This document shows, piece after piece, positions 17,762-24,569 of a DNA stretch of 24,569 nucleotides (position 1 is its first letter; each line of letters starts with the position of its first letter). The stretch is from Bacteroidales bacterium UBA5072 (lineage in GTDB: Bacteria; Bacteroidota; Bacteroidia; Bacteroidales; UBA10428): positions 1 to 24,569 of the forward strand of contig DIAS01000090.1 of assembly GCA_002415855.1 (NCBI GenBank), read 5' to 3'. Both the position numbers and the translations under genes were made by a program. The notes beneath the pieces were generated by a model. It made no database searches, was not told where the DNA came from, and saw only the letters and a program-made list of their open reading frames with translations.

Positions 17762-18703
17762 TTATTGAACGAAGTTATTTCTCAATGATTTAACAGCTGC
17801 CTGCAGCTCGGCAAATGCTTCTGGAGTTACAGTGATCTTTGTCTGTGATTTTAATACGGTAACTGCAGAGGTGTCACTTGCATCGACTTTTACCGCTGAT
17901 GTCTGCACCTCAATTTTCTCGAAAGCTGTTTTCACGCTGTGAAGTTCGTTGATAAGCTCCACAATATCGCGGTTTTCCTCACCAAGCTGATTTTGCTTAT
18001 TGTCCTGCAACATTCTTTCAACTATGCTGAAAGACAACTTTTGTTCGGCGATACGATCGACAAGCTTATTGCCCTGTACCGGATTCGGACCGACCATCTG
18101 TGATCCGATATAAAGTCCTTCAATCCAGCCACCAACCAATACAATAGCAGCAACCTCCTGCTGATCATTTTCCTTGAGGTAGGAACTAGAGTTTAAAAAC
18201 GTCTCGGAAATGATATCCATAACAATTTCACGTTTGTTCAGGTTTTGCTCGAGTCTTTTCATGGTCTCCTCATCAATGGCATCATTGATGCCCATTTCGG
18301 TGGCCAGTCGCCGTGTAGCATCCATATATTTCAAAGAAGTCTGCGCCTGATCGAATAAACATGCGAAACTGAGGTCTGTAGTATAAATTCCAAGATTTAA
18401 TGCCTTGCTTTTGTTTGTAGAGTATTTCTCAACATTGGCAAGATCATTAAGAACAGTCTCATTGTAAGTGGCGCCGGCCGATTTTATCAGCATGGCAGTT
18501 TCCAGTGGTGATGGAAGAGAATAAAATATCTTTTTTGCTTTGTCAATATCATCAAAAATGTCCTCTTCCGAAAGAAAATCCTCCAATCCTACTTCTTTAC
18601 CGTCCTGACCCTTTTTTCCTGATCTGCATGAATCATTCAGCATGAACAATCCAAAAAGAGCGATAAGACTGACTAACCGTAAATTAAAGTAATGATGTCG
18701 CAT
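17762..18703 (-). CDS. Lipoprotein of unknown function
   Basis: The 313-residue product has an N-terminal hydrophobic segment ending in LNDSC (Cys26), a relaxed lipobox of the kind accepted in Bacteroidota. The body is largely helical and charged, with a conserved-looking IFYSLPSPLETAMLIKSAGATYN segment (about residues 60-82), a GIYTTDLSFACLFDQ segment, and a Thr/Ser/Val-rich stretch near the C-terminus. No enzyme motif is seen and I cannot name the family. It is the first gene of the two-gene operon with the secreted 148-residue protein. No confident -7 element was found upstream; AGTAACTTTAG on the minus strand is a near match. Confidence 0.75.
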   Translation of the reverse strand: MRHHYFNLRLVSLIALFGLFMLNDSCRSGKKGQDGKEVGLEDFLSEEDIFDDIDKAKKIFYSLPSPLETAMLIKSAGATYNETVLNDLANVEKYSTNKSKALNLGIYTTDLSFACLFDQAQTSLKYMDATRRLATEMGINDAIDEETMKRLEQNLNKREIVMDIISETFLNSSSYLKENDQQEVAAIVLVGGWIEGLYIGSQMVGPNPVQGNKLVDRIAEQKLSFSIVERMLQDNKQNQLGEENRDIVELINELHSVKTAFEKIEVQTSAVKVDASDTSAVTVLKSQTKITVTPEAFAELQAAVKSLRNNFVQ

Positions 18704-18989
18704 GAGTTAAAGGTTTAATAGTTGACTTCTTAAATATATAAGAATCATAGTTGTAGTAAAATTAGTATAATAAACGACGAATTCCTGCTAAAGTTACTCT
18801 TTTGTTAAGTTTTTTGGTTTTGCACAGTCAACATGATATTAACAAAATGAGTTTGTATCACATAAAGTATTGGATGACTAAGTGTTATATGGATATTTAG
18901 AGATGATGCTGGCTACAGGTTGCAGGTTGGATGTGCCGTGTGGAGTACCAGAAATTGCACTATTTTTGTCAGCGTTCAATCACAATCCA
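18704..18989. other. Intergenic region between the lipoprotein operon and nth
   Basis: This A/T-rich 286-bp gap holds three 7-bp units (18911-18931, GGCTACA/GGTTGCA/GGTTGGA) and the nth -7 candidate. No RNA gene was recognised. A 17-codon ATG frame at 18847-18900 has no supporting features. Confidence 0.4.
18961..18968 (+). promoter_or_regulatory. Candidate -7 element for nth
   Basis: TATTTTTG matches TAnnTTTG and ends 21 bases before the ATG at 18990. No convincing -33 box was found at the expected distance. Its position supports the shorter nth start, because a start at 18882 would lie upstream of the transcript. Confidence 0.5.
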
Positions 18990-19634
18990 ATGAATACGAA
19001 AGATCGCTATAATAAAGTTATTGAATACTTTAGCGAACACATGCCGGCTGCTGAAACCGAACTCCAATATGCTGATCCGTTTGGACTGGTTGTATCCGTT
19101 ATCCTGTCGGCGCAATGCACCGATAAGCGTGTAAACATGATCACTCCTGCATTGCTGAAAAGATTCCCCACTCCCCAGGCAATGGCAGGTGCCACACCTG
19201 CAGAAATATTTCAGTACATACGTTCATGTTCCTATCCCAATAATAAGGCCAAGCACCTGTCAGCCATGGCCAGGAAGATTATCAGTGATTTTAACGGTCA
19301 AATTCCTGAATCGGTTGAATCATTAATGAGTCTGCCTGGCGTCGGCAGAAAAACTGCCAACGTTATCACCCTGGTAGCTTTTGGTAACCCTGCTATGCCT
19401 GTTGATACACATGTATTCAGGGTATCAGCAAGGATTGGACTGACTGCTGATGCAAAAACCCCGGAAGCAGCGGAGAAACAGCTCGTCACGCATTTCCCGG
19501 AAAAACTTCTACCGTTGGCACATCATTGGCTTATTCTGCATGGCAGATACGTATGCCAGGCACGCAAGCCCAAATGCAGTGAATGTGGTTTGAAAACGTG
19601 CTGTAAGTATTATAGGATGAATAGTTTGGATTAA
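18990..19634 (+). CDS. nth: Endonuclease III
   Basis: This DNA glycosylase/AP lyase of base excision repair removes oxidised pyrimidines. The ATG at 18990 gives 214 residues, close to the E. coli length of 211; the in-frame start at 18882 would add 36 residues with no family match. The helix-hairpin-helix is LPGVGRKTANV with catalytic Lys121, and the catalytic Asp139 is in VDTHVFRV. The [4Fe-4S] cluster ligands are in the expected C-x6-C-x2-C-x5-C spacing (Cys189, 196, 199, 205). The gene stands alone between the lipoprotein operon and the aromatic operon. Confidence 0.96.
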   Translation: MNTKDRYNKVIEYFSEHMPAAETELQYADPFGLVVSVILSAQCTDKRVNMITPALLKRFPTPQAMAGATPAEIFQYIRSCSYPNNKAKHLSAMARKIISDFNGQIPESVESLMSLPGVGRKTANVITLVAFGNPAMPVDTHVFRVSARIGLTADAKTPEAAEKQLVTHFPEKLLPLAHHWLILHGRYVCQARKPKCSECGLKTCCKYYRMNSLD

Positions 19635-19679
19635 AAATCAGCCGCTTACAGCCTGTTATGCTAATATTTCAACTACTTC

Positions 19680-19710
19680 TTGCAATTTTAAAATCATATG
19701 TCTACATTTG
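19680..19710 (+). promoter_or_regulatory. Promoter of the aromatic amino acid operon
   Basis: TTG at 19680-19682 and TACATTTG at 19703-19710 match the Bacteroidota -33 and -7 consensus (TTG, TAnnTTTG) with a 20-base spacer. It is the best promoter match in the window. Transcription would begin a few bases downstream, shortly before the leader peptide ATG at 19729. Confidence 0.8.
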
Positions 19711-19728
19711 CATCATTATAATACGAAT

Positions 19729-19785
19729 ATGAATAGATTATCAAACAGTGCCTACTTCTTTTACTTTTATTTTTGGGTGACCTGA
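19729..19785 (+). CDS. Aromatic-rich leader peptide of the pheA-aro operon
   Basis: The 18-codon frame encodes MNRLSNSAYFFYFYFWVT and ends with TGA. Residues 9-16 are eight consecutive aromatics (three Tyr, four Phe, one Trp), which is not expected by chance. The peptide starts just after a consensus promoter and ends 35 bases before an intrinsic terminator that precedes pheA. By analogy with the enterobacterial phe and trp leaders, its translation rate would report charged tRNA-Phe, -Tyr and -Trp. Its role is inferred from position and composition; the peptide itself probably has no function. Confidence 0.85.
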   Translation: MNRLSNSAYFFYFYFWVT

Positions 19786-19849
19786 AGGGGCTCTGTTTGT
19801 GTAGTATATGATATTATATCAAAAAGGCCCCGTAAAACGGGGCTTTTTT
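19742..19849 (+). promoter_or_regulatory. Four-segment transcription attenuator
   Basis: Segment 1 (19742-19752, CAAACAGTGCC) pairs with segment 2 (19789-19799, GGCTCTGTTTG) over 11 positions with one mismatch. Segment 2 (19787-19792, GGGGCT) can instead pair with segment 3 (19826-19831, GGCCCC). Segment 3 otherwise pairs with segment 4 as the terminator. A small GATATTATATC hairpin (19810-19820) between segments 2 and 3 could bring them together. The aromatic codons (19753-19776) lie directly after segment 1, so a ribosome stalled there would mask segment 1 and free segment 2 for the antiterminator. A ribosome reaching the stop at 19783-19785 would mask the start of segment 2 and allow termination. 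Confidence 0.8.
19821..19849 (+). terminator. Intrinsic terminator of the attenuator
   Basis: AAAAAGGCCCCG pairs with CGGGGCTTTTTT (one G-U) around the loop TAAAA, ending in a run of six T. It lies between the leader peptide and pheA, 24 bases before the pheA ATG. Confidence 0.92.
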
Positions 19850-19873
19850 GTTGAATGAATTAAACCAGTCAAT

Positions 19874-20734
19874 ATGAATGAAACACCCGCAAAACAAAAA
19901 AGAATAGCCATTCAGGGCGGATATGGCGCCTTTCACGAAATAGCAGCCTATGGCTATTTTGAGAATGAAGAAATCGAAATTGTTCCCCGGAACACCTTTA
20001 ATGACCTTTTTGGCGCTTTGAAACAGGGGAAGGTTGATTTCGGGATAACGGCTATTGAAAACTCTATAGCAGGCAGCATTCTGCCCAACTATAATCTTTT
20101 ATTGGAATCGAATCTCAAGATTGTGGGAGAAGTTTATCTGCGTATCCAGCAGAATCTTGTAGCCCTTCCCGGACAGACCATTGAGAATATCCGTGAAGTG
20201 CACTCACATCCGATGGCCATTCTTCAGTGCCAGCGGTTCTTCGATGATTATCCGCAGATAAAGCTTATAGACAGCATCGATACCGCGCTAAGTGCAAAGG
20301 AGATTTCTGATAAACACCTCATAGGAGTAGCAGCCATCTCCTCGGCCCGTGCTGCAGAAAAGTACCATCTTACTGTTATCGCAGAAAGTATTGAAACCCA
20401 TAAGAAAAACTACACACGTTTTCTGATCCTCAAAGGAAAAAATGGCGAAAACCACGATGCTACGGCAGTCAACAAAGCATCATTGACCTTTGCACTGGCG
20501 CACAAGATTGGCGGGCTTTCAAAGGTTCTCTCAATACTTTCGTTTTACGATATAAATCTGGCCAAGGTACAATCAATGCCAATTATCGGAAAGGACTGGG
20601 AATACCAGTTCTTTATCGACGTTGAAATTGACAATTACCAGCTTTATTCTCAAGCCATTGAAGCCATCAAGCCTTTTACGAGCGGCCTTCAGATTCTTGG
20701 TGAGTATTTAAAAGGTAAATCAATACTGGAATAA
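19874..20734 (+). CDS. pheA: Prephenate dehydratase
   Basis: This enzyme converts prephenate to phenylpyruvate, the committed step to phenylalanine. The 286-residue length suits a monofunctional enzyme without a chorismate mutase domain, which is supplied by the next gene. Catalytic-domain motifs are AIENSIAGS (60-68), HSHPMAILQC (110-119) and NYTRFLIL (179-186, the TRF active-site motif). An ACT domain follows (about 204-282). Its Phe-binding motifs differ from the usual GALxxxL and ESRP: here GGLSKVL (213-219) and QSMPI (233-237), so allosteric control may be altered. It is the first gene after the attenuator, and its stop is separated by one base from the next ATG. Confidence 0.95.
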   Translation: MNETPAKQKRIAIQGGYGAFHEIAAYGYFENEEIEIVPRNTFNDLFGALKQGKVDFGITAIENSIAGSILPNYNLLLESNLKIVGEVYLRIQQNLVALPGQTIENIREVHSHPMAILQCQRFFDDYPQIKLIDSIDTALSAKEISDKHLIGVAAISSARAAEKYHLTVIAESIETHKKNYTRFLILKGKNGENHDATAVNKASLTFALAHKIGGLSKVLSILSFYDINLAKVQSMPIIGKDWEYQFFIDVEIDNYQLYSQAIEAIKPFTSGLQILGEYLKGKSILE

Positions 20735-20735
20735 C

Positions 20736-21824
20736 ATGAATATATCATTGAAACTCGATAGATTCGAATTCAAGGGAGTTTCGACTGAAAAGCCCTTGAT
20801 CATGGCGGGTCCATGCAGTGCGGAAACCGAAGATCAGGTAATGGATACAGCCCGTCAGTTAAGGAGTTATGGCATTCACATATACAGAGCCGGCCTCTGG
20901 AAACCCAGGACCCGTCCTGACACCTTCGAAGGTGTCGGAAAAGAAGGCCTCCCCTGGCTGAGAAGGGTGAAAGAGGAGTTGGGCATGTATACGGCCACAG
21001 AGGTCGCAAATGTCAAACATGTATATGATGCACTCAAGGCCGGAATTGACATCATTTGGCTCGGAGCAAGGACTACAGCCAATCCATTTGCCGTGCAGGA
21101 GATTGCTGATTCACTGCGAGGTGTTGATCTGCCGGTGCTTGTTAAAAATCCTGTTAACCCCGATGTTGAATTGTGGATTGGTGCTTTTGAAAGGCTGAAC
21201 AGAGCCGGGATTACCAAACTGGCTGCCATTCACAGGGGATTCTCGATCTATAGTAAAACGCTTTACCGGAATAATCCGCAATGGGAAATACCCATTGAAC
21301 TGAAGCGCCTAATACCTGAACTGCCCATTTTAACTGACCCGAGTCACATTTGCGGCAGCCGTGAACTGCTGTTTGAGGTTTCACAAAAGGCCATGGACCT
21401 TGATTTTGACGGTCTCATTATCGAAACACATTGTAATCCCGACCAGGCACTCAGCGATGCGCAACAGCAGATCACGCCGGAGAACCTGAATAAGCTGATT
21501 AAGAGAATGGTGCTCCGAAGTGCCAGCATACAGAATAATGTATTACTTTCGACCCTTGAAGATCTCAGGCATGAGATCGACAAATATGATGATAAGCTCA
21601 TGGATATCTTTGAACATCGTATGGCTGTCGCAAGGAAGATTGGCGAATACAAAAAGCAGAACAACATAACCATTCTGCAGACCAGCAGATGGGACGAGAT
21701 ACTGCGCAACAAGATTGAACAGGCAGCAAAAAAGGGTTTGGGCGAAGAGTTCATTATTAAGGTATTCCGGGCCATTCATGAAGAATCTATCAATCACCAG
21801 ACCAGGGTGATGAATGAAGAATAA
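20736..21824 (+). CDS. DAHP synthase (type I beta) fused to C-terminal chorismate mutase
   Basis: Residues 1 to about 255 are 3-deoxy-7-phosphoheptulonate synthase, condensing PEP and erythrose 4-phosphate. The KPRTRP motif (56-61) and metal ligands Cys27 (GPCS), His204 (DPSH) and Glu230 are present. Residues about 265-355 form an AroQ-type chorismate mutase: LEDLRHEIDKYDDKLMDIF and HRMAVARKIGEYK, with Arg278 and the downstream basic residues in the usual active-site positions. The two activities stand at the first and the branch-point steps of the pathway. Mutase at the C-terminus is known in Porphyromonas and other Bacteroidota, in contrast to the N-terminal fusion of Bacillus; the mutase usually gives prephenate-sensitive regulation. 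The gene is often labelled aroF or aroG-pheA; I leave the symbol blank. Confidence 0.95.
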   Translation: MNISLKLDRFEFKGVSTEKPLIMAGPCSAETEDQVMDTARQLRSYGIHIYRAGLWKPRTRPDTFEGVGKEGLPWLRRVKEELGMYTATEVANVKHVYDALKAGIDIIWLGARTTANPFAVQEIADSLRGVDLPVLVKNPVNPDVELWIGAFERLNRAGITKLAAIHRGFSIYSKTLYRNNPQWEIPIELKRLIPELPILTDPSHICGSRELLFEVSQKAMDLDFDGLIIETHCNPDQALSDAQQQITPENLNKLIKRMVLRSASIQNNVLLSTLEDLRHEIDKYDDKLMDIFEHRMAVARKIGEYKKQNNITILQTSRWDEILRNKIEQAAKKGLGEEFIIKVFRAIHEESINHQTRVMNEE

Positions 21825-21857
21825 TGACTGAATTACTAAACCGGCACTGACATTTGG

Positions 21858-22898
21858 ATGAAAACAATTGAAATTACAACTGATTCCAGGGTCTCGAAAA
21901 TTGTTATCGGTGAAAGCATAAGGAATCTGACTGATTACCTTCCTGCCGGGAAAACGATAATTATTACAGATGACAATATTCACAAGCACTATGGCAAATC
22001 CTTTCCTGATGTACCTGTAATTACCATAGGCCTTGGTGAAAAAAGCAAGACACTGGATACCCTGTCCGTTATTTTTGAGAAGCTTATTGCCTGTGAGGCT
22101 GACCGATCCACTTTTATTGTCGCTGTCGGAGGGGGAATCGTATGTGATGTAGCCGGATTTGCAGCGTCCATTTTTATGCGCGGCCTGCGCTTTGGTTTTG
22201 TCTCGACATCCTTGTTATCTCAGGTCGATGCAAGTGTAGGAGGTAAAAATGGCGTTAATTTCCGGGGATATAAAAACATGATCGGTGTGTTCAATCAGCC
22301 TGAATTCGTGATTGCAGACACCAATATGCTGCAGACGCTCGATGAGAAGGAATTTCGTTCCGGTTTTGCTGAAATTGTCAAGGCAGCTGCCATCAAAGAT
22401 GAAGCATTGTTCAGTTATTTGGAGATGCATTATGCTGAGGCCCTGCACAAAGAGCCTCATGTTCTTGAAAAGCTGATTTATGATTCCGTTCTGATCAAAT
22501 CGCAAGTTGTTGAACAAGACGAAAAGGAAAAAGGCGAAAGAATGAAATTGAATTTCGGTCACACTTTCGCTCACGCCATTGAACATGAAACGGGAATGCT
22601 GCATGGAGAAGCAGTCAGCATCGGGATGGTACTGGCAGCAGGCATGTCCGTAAAAATGGGATTGCTGCCGGAATCAGAAGCTGACAGGATCATCCAAATA
22701 CTTGTTAACCTGCAGCTTCCGGTGTCGCTTAACACTGATTTCGGGCCACTGATTGAAGCCATGAAAAAGGACAAAAAACGTGAAAACGACAATCTGCATA
22801 TGGTTTTCCTCGAGCGTATCGGAAATGCCGTGATCAAAAAAATATCATTTAACCAGTTAGAAAATTTTAACTACAGGAATCATTATGATTTGCGCTAG
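21858..22898 (+). CDS. aroB: 3-dehydroquinate synthase
   Basis: This enzyme cyclises DAHP to 3-dehydroquinate using NAD and zinc. The 346-residue length is normal. Motifs include GEKSKT (60-65), the nucleotide-binding VGGGIVCDVAGF (90-101), TSLLSQVDASVGGKNGVN (117-134), and the zinc-binding Glu in FAEIVK with His residues in GHTFAHAIEHE and HGEAVSIGM. It starts 33 bp after the DAHP synthase gene and overlaps the aroD start by 14 bases, which implies translational coupling. Confidence 0.96.
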   Translation: MKTIEITTDSRVSKIVIGESIRNLTDYLPAGKTIIITDDNIHKHYGKSFPDVPVITIGLGEKSKTLDTLSVIFEKLIACEADRSTFIVAVGGGIVCDVAGFAASIFMRGLRFGFVSTSLLSQVDASVGGKNGVNFRGYKNMIGVFNQPEFVIADTNMLQTLDEKEFRSGFAEIVKAAAIKDEALFSYLEMHYAEALHKEPHVLEKLIYDSVLIKSQVVEQDEKEKGERMKLNFGHTFAHAIEHETGMLHGEAVSIGMVLAAGMSVKMGLLPESEADRIIQILVNLQLPVSLNTDFGPLIEAMKKDKKRENDNLHMVFLERIGNAVIKKISFNQLENFNYRNHYDLR

Positions 22899-23523
22899 TA
22901 TTGCTGAAAAAGACGTTGCAAGGTGTATTGAATCGCTTGACAAAGTCGAAATGGCCGAAATAAGGATCGATCTTGCTGAATTCAGCAACGACGAGATCCG
23001 GCAGGTTTTTTCCAGGCGTAAGAAAACAATTGCAACGTGCAGGCCGGGAAAAATCAAGCAGGAAGACCGAGTGGAAATGATCAAGATCGCCATTGCAGCC
23101 GGTGCTACCTATGTAGACCTGGAGTATGAGGCCACACCTGAATATAAAAATGATCTGATTGATTATGCCCACAAACACCAGTGTGATGTTATTATATCCT
23201 ATCACAATTATGACAGAACTCCGGAACTGGATGAACTTGAAGAAATTGTCCGCGACTGCTATGCGCAGGGTGCGGACCTAGCCAAAATAGCCACACATGT
23301 AAATGTAAACCGTGATAATTCAAAAATTCTTTCCCTGTACAAGGCACCTGGAAGGCTGGTAGCCATTGGTATGGGAGATCTTGGAAGAATCAGCAGGATT
23401 GTGGCGCCATTTCTTGGTGCTGAATTTACCTATGCTTCCCTCAATGAAGAAGAGGCAACAGCACCAGGTCAGATCAGTTATGACAAACTGAATCAGTTCA
23501 TCATGGAGATACAGCAAATCTGA
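22885..23523 (+). CDS. aroD: 3-dehydroquinate dehydratase, type I
   Basis: This enzyme dehydrates 3-dehydroquinate to 3-dehydroshikimate through a Schiff base. At 212 residues it is slightly short of the E. coli enzyme (252). The active site is intact: EIRID (25-29), TCRPG (Arg53), SYHNYDRTP with catalytic His107, LAKIA with the Schiff-base Lys134, MGDLGRISR, and the substrate lid LNEEEATAPGQI. It overlaps aroB by 14 bases and ends 6 bases before aroC. Type I enzymes are the common form in Bacteroidota alongside type II. Confidence 0.95.
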   Translation: MICASIAEKDVARCIESLDKVEMAEIRIDLAEFSNDEIRQVFSRRKKTIATCRPGKIKQEDRVEMIKIAIAAGATYVDLEYEATPEYKNDLIDYAHKHQCDVIISYHNYDRTPELDELEEIVRDCYAQGADLAKIATHVNVNRDNSKILSLYKAPGRLVAIGMGDLGRISRIVAPFLGAEFTYASLNEEEATAPGQISYDKLNQFIMEIQQI

Positions 23524-23529
23524 TCCGGT

Positions 23530-24525
23530 ATGAATACTTTCGGAAAAATATTCAGAATCAGCATCTTTGGCGAATCGCATGGTTCCCATGTTGGCATAAC
23601 CATTGACAACTGTCCGGCCGGACTGCCGCTTAAATTTGAGGAATTTACGGCTGAACTCGACAGACGCCGCAGCGGATCGAAAGGAACAACTCCCAGAAGG
23701 GAAGCTGATCTGCCGCGTATTATCAGCGGTGTTTTTGAAGATCATACTACGGGGGCGCCCATTACCATCATCTTCGAAAACACAAACACACGGTCGCGTG
23801 ATTATACCGAATTGCGTAACACTCCCCGACCCGGTCACGCTGATTTCGTGGCGCTGAAAAAATACGGAGGTTTTGAAGATTACCGTGGCGGTGGACATTT
23901 TTCTGGTCGCCTAACGCTGGGAATCGTGGCGGCAGGAGTTATTGCCAAAAAACTTATCTTACCTACATCAGTTTCTTCGCGCATTCTGGAACTGGGGGGT
24001 AACAAAAACCTGGAGGAAGCTGTTGACAAAGCTGTGGAAAGAAATGATTCCATCGGTGGAATTATTGAATGCACTGCTGCACAAATGCCCGTTGGTATTG
24101 GTGAACCGTTTTTCAATTCCCTGGAATCCGTTCTGAGTCATATGATCTTCTCAATCCCTGCCATCAAAGGCATTGAATTCGGATCAGGTTTTGCCGCCGC
24201 CAGGATGTGGGGCAGTGATCACAATGACAAACTTGATTCAATCGAAGGCCATACATTGACCAATCATGCCGGCGGGATTAACGGTGGAATATCAAATGGA
24301 AACGATCTGGTATTCAGAGTCGTAGTAAAACCTACCTCCAGCACGGCCCAAAAACAGCATACCATTAACATCAGAAGCGGAGAGATGGTGGACCTGCAAA
24401 TTGAAGGCCGTCATGACACCTGCATAGCGCTCAGGATCCCGGTGGTGGTGGAAGCTGCCACGGCCCTTGTTCTGGTCGACCTGATGATGCAGGAGCAACG
24501 GATCGGCAGGATTTGGAAGGGTTAA
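23530..24525 (+). CDS. aroC: Chorismate synthase
   Basis: This FMN-dependent enzyme makes chorismate from EPSP. Signature sequences are FGESHG (His17), RRRSGSK, RPGHAD (His103), YRGGGHFSGRLT (His123), GIGEPFFNSLESVLSHMIFSIPAIKGIEFG and HAGGINGGISNG, with RHD near the end. At 331 residues it is shorter than the usual 350-360: the segment between GVIAKK and DSIGG (about residues 136-174) is reduced compared with the E. coli enzyme, while all signature motifs are intact. It is the last gene of the operon in view; a heptamer repeat follows the stop codon. Confidence 0.95.
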   Translation: MNTFGKIFRISIFGESHGSHVGITIDNCPAGLPLKFEEFTAELDRRRSGSKGTTPRREADLPRIISGVFEDHTTGAPITIIFENTNTRSRDYTELRNTPRPGHADFVALKKYGGFEDYRGGGHFSGRLTLGIVAAGVIAKKLILPTSVSSRILELGGNKNLEEAVDKAVERNDSIGGIIECTAAQMPVGIGEPFFNSLESVLSHMIFSIPAIKGIEFGSGFAAARMWGSDHNDKLDSIEGHTLTNHAGGINGGISNGNDLVFRVVVKPTSSTAQKQHTINIRSGEMVDLQIEGRHDTCIALRIPVVVEAATALVLVDLMMQEQRIGRIWKG

Positions 24526-24533
24526 TGATAAAT

Positions 24534-24569
24534 GGTAAACGGTGAACGGTGAACGGTAAACGGTGAACG
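24534..24569 (+). repeat. GGTRAAC heptamer array after aroC
   Basis: Five consecutive 7-base units (GGTAAAC, GGTGAAC, GGTGAAC, GGTAAAC, GGTGAAC) run from 24534 to 24568, with a further G before the window ends. The array begins 8 bases after the aroC stop and continues out of view. Confidence 0.85.

Noticed and set aside
18847..18900. 17-codon ATG frame with several Tyr/Trp codons upstream of nth
   Set aside because: No run of one amino acid type, no following terminator and no amino acid biosynthesis gene downstream, so it does not resemble an attenuator leader.
18882..18989. Upstream start for nth
   Set aside because: The extra 36 residues do not resemble endonuclease III, and a TAnnTTTG element lies between that start and the chosen ATG.
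23320..23898. 192-codon minus-strand open frame over aroD/aroC
   Set aside because: It is antisense to two genes with intact active sites and resembles no known protein.

Overview
The window reads as a chromosomal segment of a member of the Bacteroidota, probably Bacteroidales or a relative. The grounds are TAnnTTTG-type -7 promoter elements upstream of several genes, near absence of Shine-Dalgarno sequences, lipoproteins, a giant modular surface protein of the kind exported by type IX secretion, and a DAHP synthase with chorismate mutase fused at its C-terminus. The taxonomic call is inference; no rRNA or tRNA gene is present.

Layout. Positions 1-8080 (minus strand) hold one uninterrupted reading frame for a secreted protein of more than 2690 residues. 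It has three related modules of about 900 residues, then Ig/PKD-like domains and a short-period repeat, and runs off the left edge. Positions 8323-12069 (plus) hold three exported enzymes: a TIM-barrel sugar isomerase/epimerase-like lipoprotein, a GH43-like glycosidase with F5/8C and Fn3 domains, and a phosphotriesterase-family metallohydrolase lipoprotein. A strong terminator separates the first from the other two. Next come malate dehydrogenase (12215-13156, plus), a small protein of unknown function (minus), an ECF sigma factor (minus, TTG start behind a canonical Shine-Dalgarno) and divergent uvrA (plus). An operon of two unrecognised exported proteins (17310-18703, minus) converges on uvrA. 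Endonuclease III (nth) follows at 18990-19634.

Positions 19680-24525 are an aromatic amino acid operon: prephenate dehydratase (pheA), DAHP synthase/chorismate mutase fusion, aroB, aroD and aroC, tightly packed or overlapping. Together they make the pathway entry step, 3-dehydroquinate synthesis and dehydration, chorismate synthesis, chorismate to prephenate, and prephenate to phenylpyruvate. aroE, aroK, aroA and tyrA are not in the window.

The most striking element is the operon's leader (19680-19849). A consensus promoter is followed at once by an 18-codon peptide with eight consecutive aromatic residues (YFFYFYFW), then mutually exclusive RNA hairpins and an intrinsic terminator directly before pheA. 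The four-segment logic is that of ribosome-mediated transcription attenuation, with the leader sensing Phe, Tyr and Trp together. A second non-coding pattern is short arrays with a 7-bp period: inverted arms at the end of uvrA, GGTTGCA-like units before nth, and GGTRAAC x5 after aroC.
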